Source: an uncultured Lachnospiraceae bacterium
GTDB lineage: Bacteria > Bacillota_A > Clostridia > Lachnospirales > Lachnospiraceae
NCBI GenBank assembly: GCA_947302185.1
Contig: CAMYVI010000204.1
Location: 1 to 5,055 of the forward strand
Direction of reading: 5' to 3'
DNA length: 5,055 bases
Below, piece by piece: positions 5,022-5,055 of this stretch. The stretch's first letter is position 1, and every line of letters begins with the position of its first letter. Below the pieces are notes generated by a model. It saw nothing but the letters and a program-made list of their open reading frames with translations, searched no databases and was not told the DNA's origin. A program made the translations under genes and the position numbers.

Positions 5022-5055
5022 AAAAAAAAGGAAGAGTGGCATTTCACTCTTCCTT
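5022..5055 (-). terminator. Strong intrinsic terminator of an upstream off-window gene
   Basis: On the minus strand AAGGAAGAGTG pairs perfectly with CACTCTTCCTT (11 bp, 6-nt loop AAATGC), and the T-run reaches eight residues, two of them in the stem. This is a textbook Rho-independent terminator for a minus-strand gene ending beyond 5055. The symmetric A and T flanks mean it could also terminate plus-strand transcripts, but the window ends before any plus-strand tail can be judged. It isolates the acyltransferase unit from upstream transcription. Confidence 0.88.

Overview
The window looks like chromosome of a Gram-positive Clostridia-type bacterium, most likely Lachnospiraceae-like. This is inferred from strong AGGAGG-type ribosome binding sites, A/T-rich promoters, and the resemblance of the proteins to clostridial HisJ-type PHP phosphatases, XerC/D recombinases and AlgI-like acyltransferases. 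Every credible gene is on the minus strand, so transcription runs from high to low coordinates. No rRNA, tRNA, CRISPR array, transposase or phage structural gene is visible.

Reading in the direction of transcription, the right edge (5022-5055) holds a strong intrinsic terminator that closes a gene lying outside the window. After a leader of about 120 nt comes a two-gene unit: an AlgI-like MBOAT O-acyltransferase (3564-4898), then 20 nt later a membrane-anchored AlgX/AlgJ-like SGNH-fold protein (2380-3543). By analogy with the AlgI/AlgJ/AlgX and PatA/PatB systems, the pair probably moves acyl groups (usually acetyl) across the membrane onto a cell-surface polysaccharide. The polymer cannot be named from this window.

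A 235-bp intergenic region (2145-2379) follows. It contains an imperfect hairpin that may weakly terminate the acyltransferase unit, a near-ideal sigma-A promoter (TTGATT, 17 bp, TATAAT), and a leader of about 105 nt with a stem-loop and a possible 9-codon upstream ORF. This promoter should drive xerD (1257-2144), a full-length XerC/D-type tyrosine recombinase. xerD overlaps a small unrecognised ORF (1013-1291) by 35 bp. The last member is a HisJ-family PHP phosphatase gene (117-876) that is disrupted. Its two halves lie in different frames and the expected Gly-Ser-x-His metal-ligand segment between them is missing. The 5' end of this gene is also odd. At the left edge there is a candidate promoter and an AGGAGG sequence for another minus-strand gene just outside the window.

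The genes form at least two functional groups: surface polymer acylation, and xerD with its neighbours. Nothing here proves a new system. The points most worth a second look are the PHP deletion/frameshift, an apparent internal in-frame deletion in the MBOAT protein relative to its family, a Xer active-site hairpin without lysine, the structured xerD leader, and the unusual D-x-x-H-W motif of the SGNH partner.
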